From Clostridiales bacterium UBA3758 (GTDB lineage: Bacteria > Bacillota > Clostridia > Oscillospirales > Oscillospiraceae): DNA of 45,104 nt. A program made the translations under genes and the position numbers. The notes under the pieces were generated by a model, which was not told the origin of the DNA, did no database searches, and worked only from the letters and a program-made list of their open reading frames with translations. The stretch covers positions 1-45,104 of the forward strand of contig DFGE01000023.1 in NCBI GenBank assembly GCA_002371675.1. Reading direction: 5' to 3'. Below are positions 15,932 to 23,669 of this stretch, one piece after another (the first letter of the stretch is position 1; every line of letters starts with the position of its first letter).

Positions 15932-16762
15932 TCACAGATGCTCGAAGCCGTCATCCGGCTGGGTTTCCTCCTGCGGCTGCGTGGGCTCGGGCGCTTCCTC
16001 GAGGTTCTTGACCATCACCCAGGCGCAGTAGATCAGCATGAGCGCGCCGGAGAAGAACACGAGCTGCAGCGCGAGATAGCGCTCGTCCGCAAGGGACATG
16101 AGGAACATCACCGCCGTGAAGCAGCAGTCAAACAGGCAGCGCTTCCAGTTCGGCGCGCCGAAGGCGTAGCCGGCCAAACGGAAGAAGGCCACCATACCCA
16201 TGCTCACCGTCGCGACCTCCATCATGTAGCCCCAGGGCACGCTGTTGATGGCGTTGGTGCGGTAGGTGTAGATGAGCCAGACCGCGAACATCAGCAGCTG
16301 CGGCAGGGACAGCACGCACATCAGCATGACGCCGGGGCGCAGCCGGTGCAGCTCCGCGTGCAGCAGCATGAAGAAGAGGCCGCTCAGAATGGCGAGGATG
16401 CCGAGCAGGCGCAGCATGCCGGGATACTTGTCGGTCTCCGTAGTCATGAGAACCAGGACGCCGGAGAGTGCCATCAGCGCCCCGATCGCGCGCCGCGCGA
16501 TCACGTACAGAAGCTCCTCGGCGCGGAAGGCCTTGCCGATCTCGTCGGACACACAGAGACCCTCTTTTTCATAGCGCAGACAGAACTTGCGAAAAGTCAG
16601 CCCGACGGCCAGCAGATACAGCAAGAGCAGGATGTGGAAGGCGCTTTTCTCCGCCAGACCCAGCTCGTTGAAGGCGAGCTGATCCTCCAGCCAGCGCAGG
16701 AACATCCCGAACGCGCCCCCGCCGGCGATATTGAGCGCAAGTTCCAGAGATTTTTTCGGCAT
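15932..16762 (-). CDS. Polytopic membrane protein of unknown function
   Basis: The protein has 276 residues with about seven hydrophobic segments and a soluble acidic C-terminal tail (EEAPEPTQPQEETQPDDGFEHL). I recognise no family motif. ATG 16762 lacks a clear ribosome-binding site, but it is the first methionine before the conserved-looking hydrophobic start and lies about 60 bases after a good promoter. It is convergent with the secreted protein gene and divergent from spoIID; no functional link can be read from this. Confidence 0.7.
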   Translation of the reverse strand: MPKKSLELALNIAGGGAFGMFLRWLEDQLAFNELGLAEKSAFHILLLLYLLAVGLTFRKFCLRYEKEGLCVSDEIGKAFRAEELLYVIARRAIGALMALSGVLVLMTTETDKYPGMLRLLGILAILSGLFFMLLHAELHRLRPGVMLMCVLSLPQLLMFAVWLIYTYRTNAINSVPWGYMMEVATVSMGMVAFFRLAGYAFGAPNWKRCLFDCCFTAVMFLMSLADERYLALQLVFFSGALMLIYCAWVMVKNLEEAPEPTQPQEETQPDDGFEHL

Positions 16763-16826
16763 AACAGCAGAACCGCTTTCATAAATAAATAGGGTGACGC
16801 GGCGGGAGCCCCGCGCGTCATATGAA

Positions 16827-16855
16827 ATTTTACCCTTTTTCCACCCTTGCGTCAA
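16827..16855 (-). promoter_or_regulatory. sigma-A promoter of the membrane protein gene
   Basis: Minus strand TTGACG (16850-16855), 17-base spacer, TAAAAT (16827-16832). Confidence 0.75.
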
Positions 16856-16874
16856 GTCCAAACGGAGGCAAGCC

Positions 16875-17903
16875 ATGAAAAAGACGCTGCTGCTCGCCCT
16901 GCTCGCCCTCGCCGTTGCTCTGCTCCTGCCGCTCGCGGAGGGGGACAGGCACAGCGTTCCGCTCCCGCTGCTCGCCGCGCCGGCCACCCCGCCCGAAGCG
17001 GCGGGAAAGAAGCCGTCCTCTGCGCCGGAGGAGTCTCTGCCCGCGGCTTCCCCGCCGCCTGCCGCGCCGCGGGAGATCCGCGTGCTGCTGCCGGACGGGA
17101 GCGTGCAGGTCTGCGGGCTGGAGGACTATGTATACCTCGTCACGGCAGGGGAGATGCCGGCCTCCTTCGCGCCGGAGGCGCTGAAGGCGCAGACCGTGGC
17201 CGCGCGCAGCTACGCGCTCTACTGCGCGGCGACCGGCAAGCACGCCGCCGCCGGGGCGGATGTCTGCACGCAGCCCGCCTGCTGCCAGGCCATGCAGAGC
17301 GAGGACGCGCTGCGCGAGCGCTGGGGCGCAGACTACGAGACCTACGCCGGCAAGCTCCGCGCCGCCGCGGCGGAGACCGCGGGGGAGTGGCTGTGCTACG
17401 GGGGCGAACCGATCCTCGCGGCCTTCCACGCCTCCTCTGCCGGGGCCACGGAGGACAGCGGTGCCGTCTGGAGCAGCCTTCCCTACCTCGTCTCCGTGTC
17501 GAGCCCGGAAAGCGCCGAGACCGTGCCGGGCTTTGTCACACGCCTGGAGTGCGCGCCGCTGGACTTCCGCGACACGCTTCTCTCCGCCCTGCCGGAGGCG
17601 GATCTCAGCGGCGAGCCGGAGACCTGGCTCGGCGCGCTGACGAGGGACGCGAGCGGACGCGTGGCGGAGGCGGTGCTCGGCGGACAGCGGATCAGCGGGA
17701 CAAGGCTGCGTACGCTTTTCTCACTGCGCTCCACGGCCTTCACGCTCGCATACCAAGACGGCCGCTTCGTCTTCACCGTGCAGGGAAACGGGCACGGCGT
17801 GGGCATGAGCCAGTACGGCGCGGAGCTGCTCGCGCGCAGCGGCGCGGACTACCGGGAGATCCTCGCACATTATTATCCCGGCGCCGAGCTCACGGGGGAC
17901 TGA
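16875..17903 (+). CDS. spoIID: Stage II sporulation protein D (SpoIID) family lytic transglycosylase
   Basis: SpoIID cleaves peptidoglycan glycan strands during engulfment of the forespore, with SpoIIP and SpoIIM. The 342-residue protein has an N-terminal anchor (residues about 4-21), a Pro/Ala-rich linker, then the SpoIID/LytB domain: LEDYVYLVTAGEMPASF with the predicted catalytic E93, EALKAQTVAARSYALY, the Cys-rich DVCTQPACCQAM, AFHASSAGATEDS, and GNGHGVGMSQYGAELLAR near the end. GGAGG precedes ATG 16875. LytB-type paralogues share this domain, so the exact name is likely but not certain. The 20-base gap to the divergent promoter region leaves little room for its own sigma-E promoter, which I could not identify. 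Confidence 0.88.
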   Translation: MKKTLLLALLALAVALLLPLAEGDRHSVPLPLLAAPATPPEAAGKKPSSAPEESLPAASPPPAAPREIRVLLPDGSVQVCGLEDYVYLVTAGEMPASFAPEALKAQTVAARSYALYCAATGKHAAAGADVCTQPACCQAMQSEDALRERWGADYETYAGKLRAAAAETAGEWLCYGGEPILAAFHASSAGATEDSGAVWSSLPYLVSVSSPESAETVPGFVTRLECAPLDFRDTLLSALPEADLSGEPETWLGALTRDASGRVAEAVLGGQRISGTRLRTLFSLRSTAFTLAYQDGRFVFTVQGNGHGVGMSQYGAELLARSGADYREILAHYYPGAELTGD

Positions 17904-17906
17904 GCG

Positions 17907-17938
17907 TTTCGCAAAAAGGGGAAGATCTGCGAATTTTT
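17907..17938 (+). terminator. Possible weak terminator after spoIID
   Basis: TTCGCA/TGCGAA stem with a 14-base loop followed by TTTTTC; short stem, so weak. Confidence 0.4.
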
Positions 17939-17962
17939 CTTCCGTTTTTTCGTTACTTTTTC

Positions 17963-17990
17963 TTGACAAGCGCGAAAAAATCAGTATAAT
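17963..17990 (+). promoter_or_regulatory. Promoter of rpsF-ssb-rpsR
   Basis: TTGACA (17963-17968), 16-base spacer, consensus TATAAT (17985-17990). The transcript has a leader of about 70 bases. Confidence 0.85.
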
Positions 17991-18023
17991 AATAAGGCTC
18001 GCGCACTGCGGGCTAAAATCCTT

Positions 18024-18044
18024 GCTCTCAGGCGAACTGAGGGC
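18024..18044 (+). promoter_or_regulatory. Leader hairpin, candidate S6:S18 autoregulatory site
   Basis: A stem with CTCAG (18027-18031) and CTGAG (18037-18041) around loop GCGAA, extended by three more pairs, lies in the rpsF leader. S6:S18 complexes bind rpsF leaders in many bacteria; I cannot confirm the required internal bulge here, so the assignment is tentative. Confidence 0.35.
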
Positions 18045-18069
18045 CATTAGACCAGAAGGAGGTGCAACC

Positions 18070-18366
18070 ATGGCAAAAGCAAGCGAAAAGTACGAAGTAA
18101 TGTACATCATCAACCCCAATTTCTCCGAGGAGGAGACCGCGGCGGTTGTTGAGAAGTTCAAAGCACTTGTTGAGGCAAATGGTACCCTGGATGAGTTGGA
18201 GGAAATGGGCAAGCGCAAGCTCGCTTATGAGATCAACTACATCACCGAGGGCACCTATGTGCTGATGAAGTTCACCAGCGGACCGGAGTTCCCGGCCGAG
18301 CTGGACCGTATCCTCGGCATCACCGACGGCATCCTGCGCCGTCTCATCACCCTGCGCGTTGAGTAA
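18070..18366 (+). CDS. rpsF: 30S ribosomal protein S6
   Basis: The protein has 98 residues and is complete: KYEVMYIINPNFSEEE at the start, GKRKLAYEINYITEGTYVLM in the middle, and DGILRRLITLRVE at the end, all typical of S6. S6 binds 16S rRNA with S18 on the 30S platform. AGGAGGTG precedes the ATG. The order rpsF-ssb-rpsR is the classic Firmicutes arrangement. Confidence 0.97.
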   Translation: MAKASEKYEVMYIINPNFSEEETAAVVEKFKALVEANGTLDELEEMGKRKLAYEINYITEGTYVLMKFTSGPEFPAELDRILGITDGILRRLITLRVE

Positions 18367-18377
18367 GGGGTGCCAAG

Positions 18378-18854
18378 ATGCTGAATCACATCGTGATTAT
18401 GGGTCGCCTGACCCGAGACGTAGAGCTGCGCAGCACCCAGTCCGGCGTCAACGTCGCTTCGTTTACCGTCGCGGTCGACCGCGATTTCGGCGGACGGGAC
18501 GGCGGCGAGAAGCAGACCGATTTTATCGACTGCGTCGCATGGCGCCAGACCGGTGAGTTCGTTTCCAAGTACTTCCACAAGGGGAGCATGATCGTGGTCT
18601 CCGGCCGGCTGCAGAGCCGCAAGTGGCAGGATCGCGACGGAAACAACCGCACCAACTGGGAGATCCAGGCCGACAACGTCTACTTCGGCGAGAGCCGCAG
18701 AGACAGCGACGGCGGAAACACCCGCAGCTACGGCAGCTATGGCAGCGACAACCGCGGCAATTCCGCGGGCAGCTATGACACCGGCCGCTCCAGCGCCCCG
18801 GCGCCCAGCACCTTCTCCGAGATGGAGGGGGACGACGGCGATCTGCCCTTCTGA
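18378..18854 (+). CDS. ssb: Single-stranded DNA-binding protein
   Basis: The protein has 158 residues: an OB fold (MLNHIVIMGRLTRDVELR, then FIDCVAWRQTGEFVSKYF, then SGRLQSRKWQDRDG), a Gly/Ser/Tyr-rich flexible linker and the acidic tip DDGDLPF, which recruits DNA replication and repair proteins. It coats single-stranded DNA in replication and recombination. It lies 11 bases after rpsF in the ribosomal operon, with AAGGGGTG as ribosome-binding site. Confidence 0.97.
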   Translation: MLNHIVIMGRLTRDVELRSTQSGVNVASFTVAVDRDFGGRDGGEKQTDFIDCVAWRQTGEFVSKYFHKGSMIVVSGRLQSRKWQDRDGNNRTNWEIQADNVYFGESRRDSDGGNTRSYGSYGSDNRGNSAGSYDTGRSSAPAPSTFSEMEGDDGDLPF

Positions 18855-18911
18855 GCCAAAGGCTCGGCGTCTGCCAAACCAAGAAATTTGATTGAATAGG
18901 AGGATACTGCT

Positions 18912-19151
18912 TTGCCTTTCGATAAGAACAACCCGAAGAACCGCAAACGGAGAAAAGTTTGCCAGTTCTGCGCGGACAAGGCCACCTTTATCGACTATAA
19001 GGATACCGCCAAGCTCCGCCGCTTCCTGTCCGAGCGCGGCAAGATTCTGCCCCGCCGCACCACCGGTACCTGCGCGATGCATCAGCGTGAGCTGACCGAG
19101 GCCATCAAGCGCTCCCGTCAGATCGCTCTCCTGCCCTACGTGCTGGACTGA
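18912..19151 (+). CDS. rpsR: 30S ribosomal protein S18 (TTG start)
   Basis: The protein has 79 residues: basic N-terminus (NNPKNRKRRKVCQFCADK), then YKDTAKLRRFLSERGKILPRR and TCAMHQRELTEAIKRSRQIALLPY, the S18 signature. C18 and C21 of the CxxC pair hint at a zinc-binding (C+) paralogue type, although only part of the four-Cys set is clear. The start is TTG 18912, eight bases after AGGAGG; no ATG is available in frame. Confidence 0.95.
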   Translation: MPFDKNNPKNRKRRKVCQFCADKATFIDYKDTAKLRRFLSERGKILPRRTTGTCAMHQRELTEAIKRSRQIALLPYVLD

Positions 19152-19186
19152 GACAGGCTCTGTACAAGAACCGTACGAAATCGAAC

Positions 19187-19219
19187 AAAAACCGCATTCC
19201 GAAAGGAATGCGGTTTTTT
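19187..19219 (+). terminator. Terminator of rpsF-ssb-rpsR
   Basis: AAAAACCGCATTCC, loop GAAA, GGAATGCGGTTTTTT: a perfect stem with a strong T-run. Confidence 0.95.
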
Positions 19220-19305
19220 GTCGGCCGGGGCCGCGAGGGAGCGTTCTCAGGCGCGGCCTCTGCGCGGAGACCTGCGGCATTTTTTGACAGGCTTTGCGCT
19301 TTCCG

Positions 19306-19334
19306 TTGCACTGCGCGCATAGCTGTGATACAAT
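19306..19334 (+). promoter_or_regulatory. sigma-A promoter of feoAB
   Basis: TTGCAC (19306-19311), 17-base spacer, TACAAT (19329-19334) with extended -10 TGA. No convincing Fur box was seen. Confidence 0.75.
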
Positions 19335-19368
19335 CACGGCAAGACCAAAGAAAAACAGAGGCGTTATT

Positions 19369-21729
19369 ATGACGATCAAGGATCTCAAGCCAGGGCAAAG
19401 CGCCCGTGTGCTCGCCGTCGGCGGCGAGGGCGCGCTCCGGCAGCATTTTCTGGATATGGGCGTGATCCCCGGCGCGGCGCTCACGATGGTGAAGCTCGCC
19501 CCAATGGGCGACCCGATGGAGCTGCGCATCCACGGCTACGAGCTGACGCTGCGCACGGCGGACGCGGAGAAGATCACGGTCGAGCCCGCCGAGGCGGAAA
19601 AGACGGCGGGCGCGGAGGCGGCCGGTGCGCGGCGCGCCCGCGAGAGCGAGCACCCCGGTCTCGGCGAGACCGGCAAATTCCACCCCCGCGGCACCGGCAA
19701 CCCGCTCCCGGAGGGCGAGCTGCTGACCTTCGCCCTGGTGGGCAACCAGAACAGCGGCAAGACCACGCTCTTCAACCAGCTCACCGGCGCCAATCAGCAC
19801 GTCGGCAACTTTCCCGGCGTCACCGTAGACCGCAAGGACGGCGTCATCCGCGGCTACCCCAACACCCGCATCACCGATCTCCCGGGCATCTACTCGATGT
19901 CCCCCTACTCCGCCGAGGAGCTCGTCTCGCGCGATTTCGTGCTGGAGGAGAAGCCGAAGGCGATCATCAACATCGTCGACGCGACGAATATCGAGCGCAA
20001 CCTCTACCTCACCATGCAGCTGCTCGAGATGGGCACGCCCATGGTCGTGGCGCTCAATATGATGGACGAACTGACCGGCAACGGCGGCTCGGTGGACGTG
20101 AACGCGATGGAGAGCATGCTGGGCGTGCCGGTAGTGCCCATCTCGGCGTCGAAGAATCAGGGCGTGGACGAGCTGATCCGCCACGCCGTGCACGTTGCGC
20201 GCTATCAGGAGCCGCCGCTGCGGCAGGACTTCTGCGGGCCGGAGGATCACGGCGGCGCGGTGCACCGCTGCCTGCATGCCACCGTGCATCTCATCGAGGA
20301 TCACAGCGAGCAGCAGGGGCTGCCCAAGCGCTTCGCGGCGAGCAAGCTGATCGAGGGCGACGAGCGGATCCTCAGCCGCCTCAGGCTCGACGAAAACGAA
20401 CGGGAGATGCTCGAGCACATCCGCCTGCAGCTGGAGCGCGAGCGCGGGCTCGACTGCAGCGCCGCCATGGCGGATATGCGCTTCTCATTCATCGAGCGCG
20501 TGTGCGAGAGCTGCATCAGCAAGCCGAAAGAGAGCCGCGAGCACAAGCGCAGCGAGCGCATCGACCGCGTCCTCACCGGAAAATACACCGCGCTGCCCGT
20601 CTTCGTCGGTATCATGGCGCTGGTGTTCTATCTCACCTTCAGCGTCGTCGGCGCCTGGCTGCAGGATCTGCTGGCAGCCGGCATCGAGGCGCTCGAGGCC
20701 GCGGCGGACGGCTGGCTCGCCTCGGCGGGCGTGAACGCCGCGCTGCACGGCCTCATCATCGACGGCATCTTCGAGGGCGTCGGGAGCGTGCTGAGCTTCC
20801 TGCCCATCATCGTGACGATGTTCTTTTTCCTCTCTCTGCTGGAGGACAGCGGCTATATCGCGCGCGTGGCCTTCTTCATGGACAAGCTCCTGCGCAAGAT
20901 CGGCCTGTCCGGGCGGAGCATCGTGCCGCTGCTGGTGGGCTTCGGGTGCACGGTCCCGGCCGTGATGTCCACCCGCACCCTTCCGAGCGAGCGCGACCGC
21001 CGCATGACCATCCTGCTCACGCCCTTCATGAGCTGCTCGGCCAAGCTGCCGATCTACGCCTTCTTCGTGGCGGCCTTCTTCCCGAAGGCCGGCTGGCTCG
21101 TGATGACGGGGCTCTATGTGCTCGGCGTCGTCACGGCCATCCTCGTGGCGCTGCTCTTCAAGAACACGCTCTTCAAGGGCGAGGCCGTGCCCTTCGTGAT
21201 GGAGCTGCCGAATTACCGCCTGCCCGCACTCAAAAACGTGCTGCAGCTGCTCTGGGAAAAGGCCAAGGACTTCCTGCAGCGCGCCTTCACGGTCATCCTC
21301 GTTGCGACGATCGTGGTCTGGTTCCTGCAGAGCTTCGACCTGCGCTTCAACCTCGTTTCCGACTCGCAGCAGAGCATCCTCGCCCATGTCGCCGGCGCGA
21401 TCGCTCCGCTGTTCCGGCCCGTTGCCCTGGGCGACTGGCGCATCTGCACCGCGCTCGTCACCGGCTTCATGGCCAAGGAGAGCGTCGTGAGCACGCTGGA
21501 GCTGCTTTTCGGCTCGGCGGGCGGCGCACAGGCGGCGCTGAGCACCCTGCAGGCGGCCTGCCTGCTGGTCTTCTCCCTGCTCTATACGCCCTGCGTGGCG
21601 GCCATCGCCGCCATCCGGCGGGAGCTGGGGCGCGGCTGGGCCGTGGGCGTGGCCGCCTGGCAATGCGGCATTGCCTGGGTCGCCGCGCTGCTGACCAGGC
21701 TCGTCTGTCTCGCCCTCGGGCTCGGATGA
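19369..21729 (+). CDS. feoB: Ferrous iron transporter, fused FeoA-FeoB
   Basis: This 786-residue protein imports Fe(II). Residues 1-75 are a FeoA (SH3-like) domain (KPGQSARVLAVGGEGALRQ, then FLDMGVIPGAAL). After an Ala/Glu-rich linker comes the FeoB G domain with G1 GNQNSGKT (125-132), G3 DLPGIYSMSPYS (from 170) and G4 NMMD (230-233). The C-terminal half has Gate motifs (FGCTVPAVMSTRTLPSERDRR split over a membrane segment, MSCSAKLPIY) and about eight helices. The fusion of FeoA to FeoB occurs in some anaerobes. A 54-residue Cys-rich FeoB-associated protein follows. ATG 19369 is chosen because the FeoA fold starts there. Confidence 0.95.
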   Translation: MTIKDLKPGQSARVLAVGGEGALRQHFLDMGVIPGAALTMVKLAPMGDPMELRIHGYELTLRTADAEKITVEPAEAEKTAGAEAAGARRARESEHPGLGETGKFHPRGTGNPLPEGELLTFALVGNQNSGKTTLFNQLTGANQHVGNFPGVTVDRKDGVIRGYPNTRITDLPGIYSMSPYSAEELVSRDFVLEEKPKAIINIVDATNIERNLYLTMQLLEMGTPMVVALNMMDELTGNGGSVDVNAMESMLGVPVVPISASKNQGVDELIRHAVHVARYQEPPLRQDFCGPEDHGGAVHRCLHATVHLIEDHSEQQGLPKRFAASKLIEGDERILSRLRLDENEREMLEHIRLQLERERGLDCSAAMADMRFSFIERVCESCISKPKESREHKRSERIDRVLTGKYTALPVFVGIMALVFYLTFSVVGAWLQDLLAAGIEALEAAADGWLASAGVNAALHGLIIDGIFEGVGSVLSFLPIIVTMFFFLSLLEDSGYIARVAFFMDKLLRKIGLSGRSIVPLLVGFGCTVPAVMSTRTLPSERDRRMTILLTPFMSCSAKLPIYAFFVAAFFPKAGWLVMTGLYVLGVVTAILVALLFKNTLFKGEAVPFVMELPNYRLPALKNVLQLLWEKAKDFLQRAFTVILVATIVVWFLQSFDLRFNLVSDSQQSILAHVAGAIAPLFRPVALGDWRICTALVTGFMAKESVVSTLELLFGSAGGAQAALSTLQAACLLVFSLLYTPCVAAIAAIRRELGRGWAVGVAAWQCGIAWVAALLTRLVCLALGLG

Positions 21730-21739
21730 GGGCGGCGGC

Positions 21740-21904
21740 ATGAGCGGGATCGACTGGATTTTGATCGTCCTGATCGCGGCGGCCGTCGTGCTCGCGCTGC
21801 GCAGCATGCGCCGGCATAAGGGCTGCTCCTGCGGTTCGGGCTGCTCGGGCAGCTGCGCTGCCTGCACGCAGAGCTGTGCAAGGCGGGCGGAAAAGCAGAA
21901 ATAG
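21740..21904 (+). CDS. FeoB-associated Cys-rich membrane protein
   Basis: The protein has 54 residues: one N-terminal membrane helix (IDWILIVLIAAAVVLAL), a basic stretch (RSMRRHKG), and a cysteine cluster CSCGSGCSGSCAACTQSC. This is the pattern of the small FeoB-associated family found right after feoB in Firmicutes; a role in handling iron at the transporter is assumed but not proven. It starts 10 bases after the feoB stop. Confidence 0.88.
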   Translation: MSGIDWILIVLIAAAVVLALRSMRRHKGCSCGSGCSGSCAACTQSCARRAEKQK

Positions 21905-21925
21905 AACAGAAACAGGCACAAAAAC

Positions 21926-21949
21926 GCCCTCGCACATCGCTGCGAGGGC
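21926..21949. terminator. Hairpin after feoB, possible terminator
   Basis: A 9-bp stem GCCCTCGCA/TGCGAGGGC with a 6-base loop. The T-run is on the minus-strand side (CGTTTTTG); on the plus strand no T-run follows directly, so termination after feoB is uncertain. Confidence 0.45.
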
Positions 21950-21977
21950 TCGTAAGAAAGTTCCTCTTTTGTTGAAT

Positions 21978-22215
21978 AAAGGGACTGTTGCAAAATGCGA
22001 AGACCCTGGCTGCGTCGTAGGGGAGGGCCTTGTGCCCTCCCGGCAGCAGCAAGCTGCATAAATGGCAAAAATGTTCGGCGAATTCGTACACTCTACGAAT
22101 TCGCCGAACATTTTTTGCGCGTATACTGTTGCGCCGCCGGGCGGGGCAGAGCCGCCGCCCCTACGAACGCAGGCGCACATTTACGCGCTCATCTTTATTT
22201 TACAACAGACCCTTT
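21978..22215 (+). mobile_element. Inverted-repeat element, copy 2 (complete, 238 bp)
   Basis: The termini AAAGGGACTGTTGCAAAAT (left) and the reverse complement of the right end AAAGGGTCTGTTGTAAAAT agree at 17 of 19 positions. Inside lie a hairpin around GGGAGGGCC...GGCCCTCCC-like sequence, a perfect 22-bp palindrome (22067-22088 with 22094-22115, loop CACTC) and a GC-rich hairpin around 22140-22165. No open reading frame for a transposase is present, so it would need a helper in trans, as a MITE does. I see no clear target-site duplication. It marks the boundary between GC-rich feoB DNA and the AT-rich island; together with the hairpin at 21926 it fills the 323-base gap after the feoB partner gene. 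Confidence 0.75.
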
Positions 22216-22227
22216 GTCATGAGCGAT

Positions 22228-22440
22228 TCATTTGCACTGTTTAGGATTGTTGGTAATTCCAAGAATATAATCGACCGAGACATTATAGAGTTTTGATAAT
22301 TTTATGAGGATATCGGTAGGAATATCTCTTTGGCCAAGTTCGTAGTTGCTGTAAACCTGTTGGGAACAGTTCAGATATTCTGCAAGCTCTCGCTGCTTCA
22401 TATCATGATCCTCTCGTAAGTCTCGTAGGCGAGAGTACAT
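22228..22440 (-). CDS. XRE-family repressor of the AT-rich island
   Basis: The protein has 70 residues and is a minimal XRE domain: MYSRLRDLREDHDMKQRELAEYLNCS split at the recognition turn, QQVYSNYELGQRDIPTDILIKLSKLYNVSVDYILG. This type of small Cro/CI protein is common in Firmicutes mobile elements. ATG 22440 is chosen by the usual family start (MYxRxRxLRED); an in-frame TTG 21 bases upstream has a better AAGGAG, so a slightly longer form is possible. It is divergent from the CFI-box genes, and the palindrome at 22504-22520 is a likely binding site. Base composition is visibly more AT-rich than the flanks. Confidence 0.85.
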   Translation of the reverse strand: MYSRLRDLREDHDMKQRELAEYLNCSQQVYSNYELGQRDIPTDILIKLSKLYNVSVDYILGITNNPKQCK

Positions 22441-22495
22441 ACTATCACCACACAACACAATCTCCTTGGATAATAGCATACCGCATTTTGTTGTA

Positions 22496-22524
22496 TTGAC
22501 TTTTACTGCAAATTGCAGTACACT
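22496..22524 (+). promoter_or_regulatory. Promoter of the island genes with built-in operator
   Basis: TTGACT (22496-22501), 17-base spacer, TACACT (22519-22524). The perfect palindrome TACTGCAAATTGCAGTA (22504-22520; 8-bp arms, 1-base centre) fills the spacer and touches the -10, so a bound repressor would block RNA polymerase. Confidence 0.75.
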
Positions 22525-22554
22525 TATGTTAAATTCGTATGGAGGCGTATGAAT

Positions 22555-23016
22555 ATGAGCTGCCCTTATTATTGGTACGATAATCACTATGCGTGCAGGA
22601 AGTCAGGCAAGGATGTCAACGAAGACATTTACTACAAGTATTGCCGAAACTATGACTATGATGACTGCCCAATCTACAAAGGTCAGGATTCTTCGGGATG
22701 TTTTTTGACTTCTGCGTGTGTCGAGGCAAAAGGTCTTCCTGATGATTGCTATGAGCTGACAGTTCTGCGTCGCTTCCGTGAAGGCTATCTCCGTTCGCTT
22801 CCAAAAGGCTGTGATGAAATAGCAGAATACTACTTTGTCGCGCCTCAGATCGTCACAGAAATCAAAAATAGAGCTGATTCAATCACTGTTTTTGATTCCA
22901 TTTATGAACGGCTTGTAAAGCCCTGCGTAGAAATGATCGAACGCGGCGAGAACGAAAATGCGCATGTCCTTTATAGGACAACAGTTCAGCAACTCCAGCT
23001 TGAATACCTGACTTAA
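22555..23016 (+). CDS. CFI-box protein with N-terminal four-Cys module
   Basis: The protein has 153 residues. The N-terminus has four spaced cysteines (C3, C14, C30, C38 in CPYYWY, ACRKSG, YKYCRN and DDCPIY), a plausible zinc-binding module. Residues 49-80 carry the CFI-box pattern (GCFLTSACVEAKGL, then DDCYELTVLRRFREGYL), followed by a helical region with conserved APxIV and LVxPCVxxIE. The CFI-box domain is a C-terminal module of unknown function seen in diverse bacterial proteins. ATG 22555 is eight bases after GGAGGC; ATG 22549 is too close. The next gene carries the same CFI region. Biochemical role is unknown. Confidence 0.75.
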   Translation: MSCPYYWYDNHYACRKSGKDVNEDIYYKYCRNYDYDDCPIYKGQDSSGCFLTSACVEAKGLPDDCYELTVLRRFREGYLRSLPKGCDEIAEYYFVAPQIVTEIKNRADSITVFDSIYERLVKPCVEMIERGENENAHVLYRTTVQQLQLEYLT

Positions 23017-23018
23017 AA

Positions 23019-23639
23019 ATGGGCTACATGTATTCGGAGAGCCTGCAGCGGTTAGGCCGGATTGATGACGATGGATATATGTACGATGAGGACTTACACC
23101 GTATTGGTAGGATCGATTTTGATAGCGGTTATATCTATGCGGAAAATCTTAGCCGCATAGGGCGCATTGACAAAAACGGATACATCTATGATGAAGGGTT
23201 ACGTCGGCATGGACATATCGACGAAGACGGCTATGTGTATGATGAAGGGCTGCGCCGCATTGGCCGGATCGATGAGGATTGCGTTCACAAAATCTTTGGT
23301 GCCGAAGGGCCAAAACCGGGCTGCTTCTTAACATCTGCCTGTGTTGAGGCAATGGGTTTGCTTGACAATTGCCACGAGCTTACAGTTCTGCGTTCCTTTC
23401 GAGATGGGTATATTCGTTCCCAGCCAGAAGGTGATGAAGAGATTAAAGCGTACTATCTCTGTGCTCCTGTAATAGTAGCACAAATAAGATCTTGTCCTGA
23501 TTCGGAAAAGGCATTTAAACAGATCTATTATGAACTTGTTCTTCCTTGCGTTGACCTAATCGAAACTGGGAAAAACTATGAGGCCTTCGTTAAGTATAAG
23601 AATTATACGAACGCATTAAAAGAAAAATACAACTCTTGA
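23019..23639 (+). CDS. Five-repeat (beta-flower-like) protein with C-terminal CFI-box
   Basis: The protein has 206 residues. Residues 2-87 are five consecutive 17-residue repeats of the form GYxYDExLxRIGRIDxD (GYMYSESLQRLGRIDDD, GYMYDEDLHRIGRIDFD and so on). This matches the style of proteins annotated as five-fold beta-flower, where each repeat gives one beta hairpin. Residues about 100-206 are a CFI-box region (GCFLTSACVEAMGL, then HELTVLRSFRDGYIRS) clearly paralogous to the preceding gene. It begins two bases after that gene's stop with no ribosome-binding site of its own, so it is probably translated by coupling. Function is unknown; ligand display by the repeat head is inference. Confidence 0.75.
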   Translation: MGYMYSESLQRLGRIDDDGYMYDEDLHRIGRIDFDSGYIYAENLSRIGRIDKNGYIYDEGLRRHGHIDEDGYVYDEGLRRIGRIDEDCVHKIFGAEGPKPGCFLTSACVEAMGLLDNCHELTVLRSFRDGYIRSQPEGDEEIKAYYLCAPVIVAQIRSCPDSEKAFKQIYYELVLPCVDLIETGKNYEAFVKYKNYTNALKEKYNS

Positions 23640-23669
23640 GATTTTAAGCTTAACAAGGAGAGAGTGCAT

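Noticed and set aside
21970..22222. Target-site duplication flanking element copy 2.
   Set aside because: The flanks (GTTGAAT on the left, GTCATGAG on the right) do not match convincingly.
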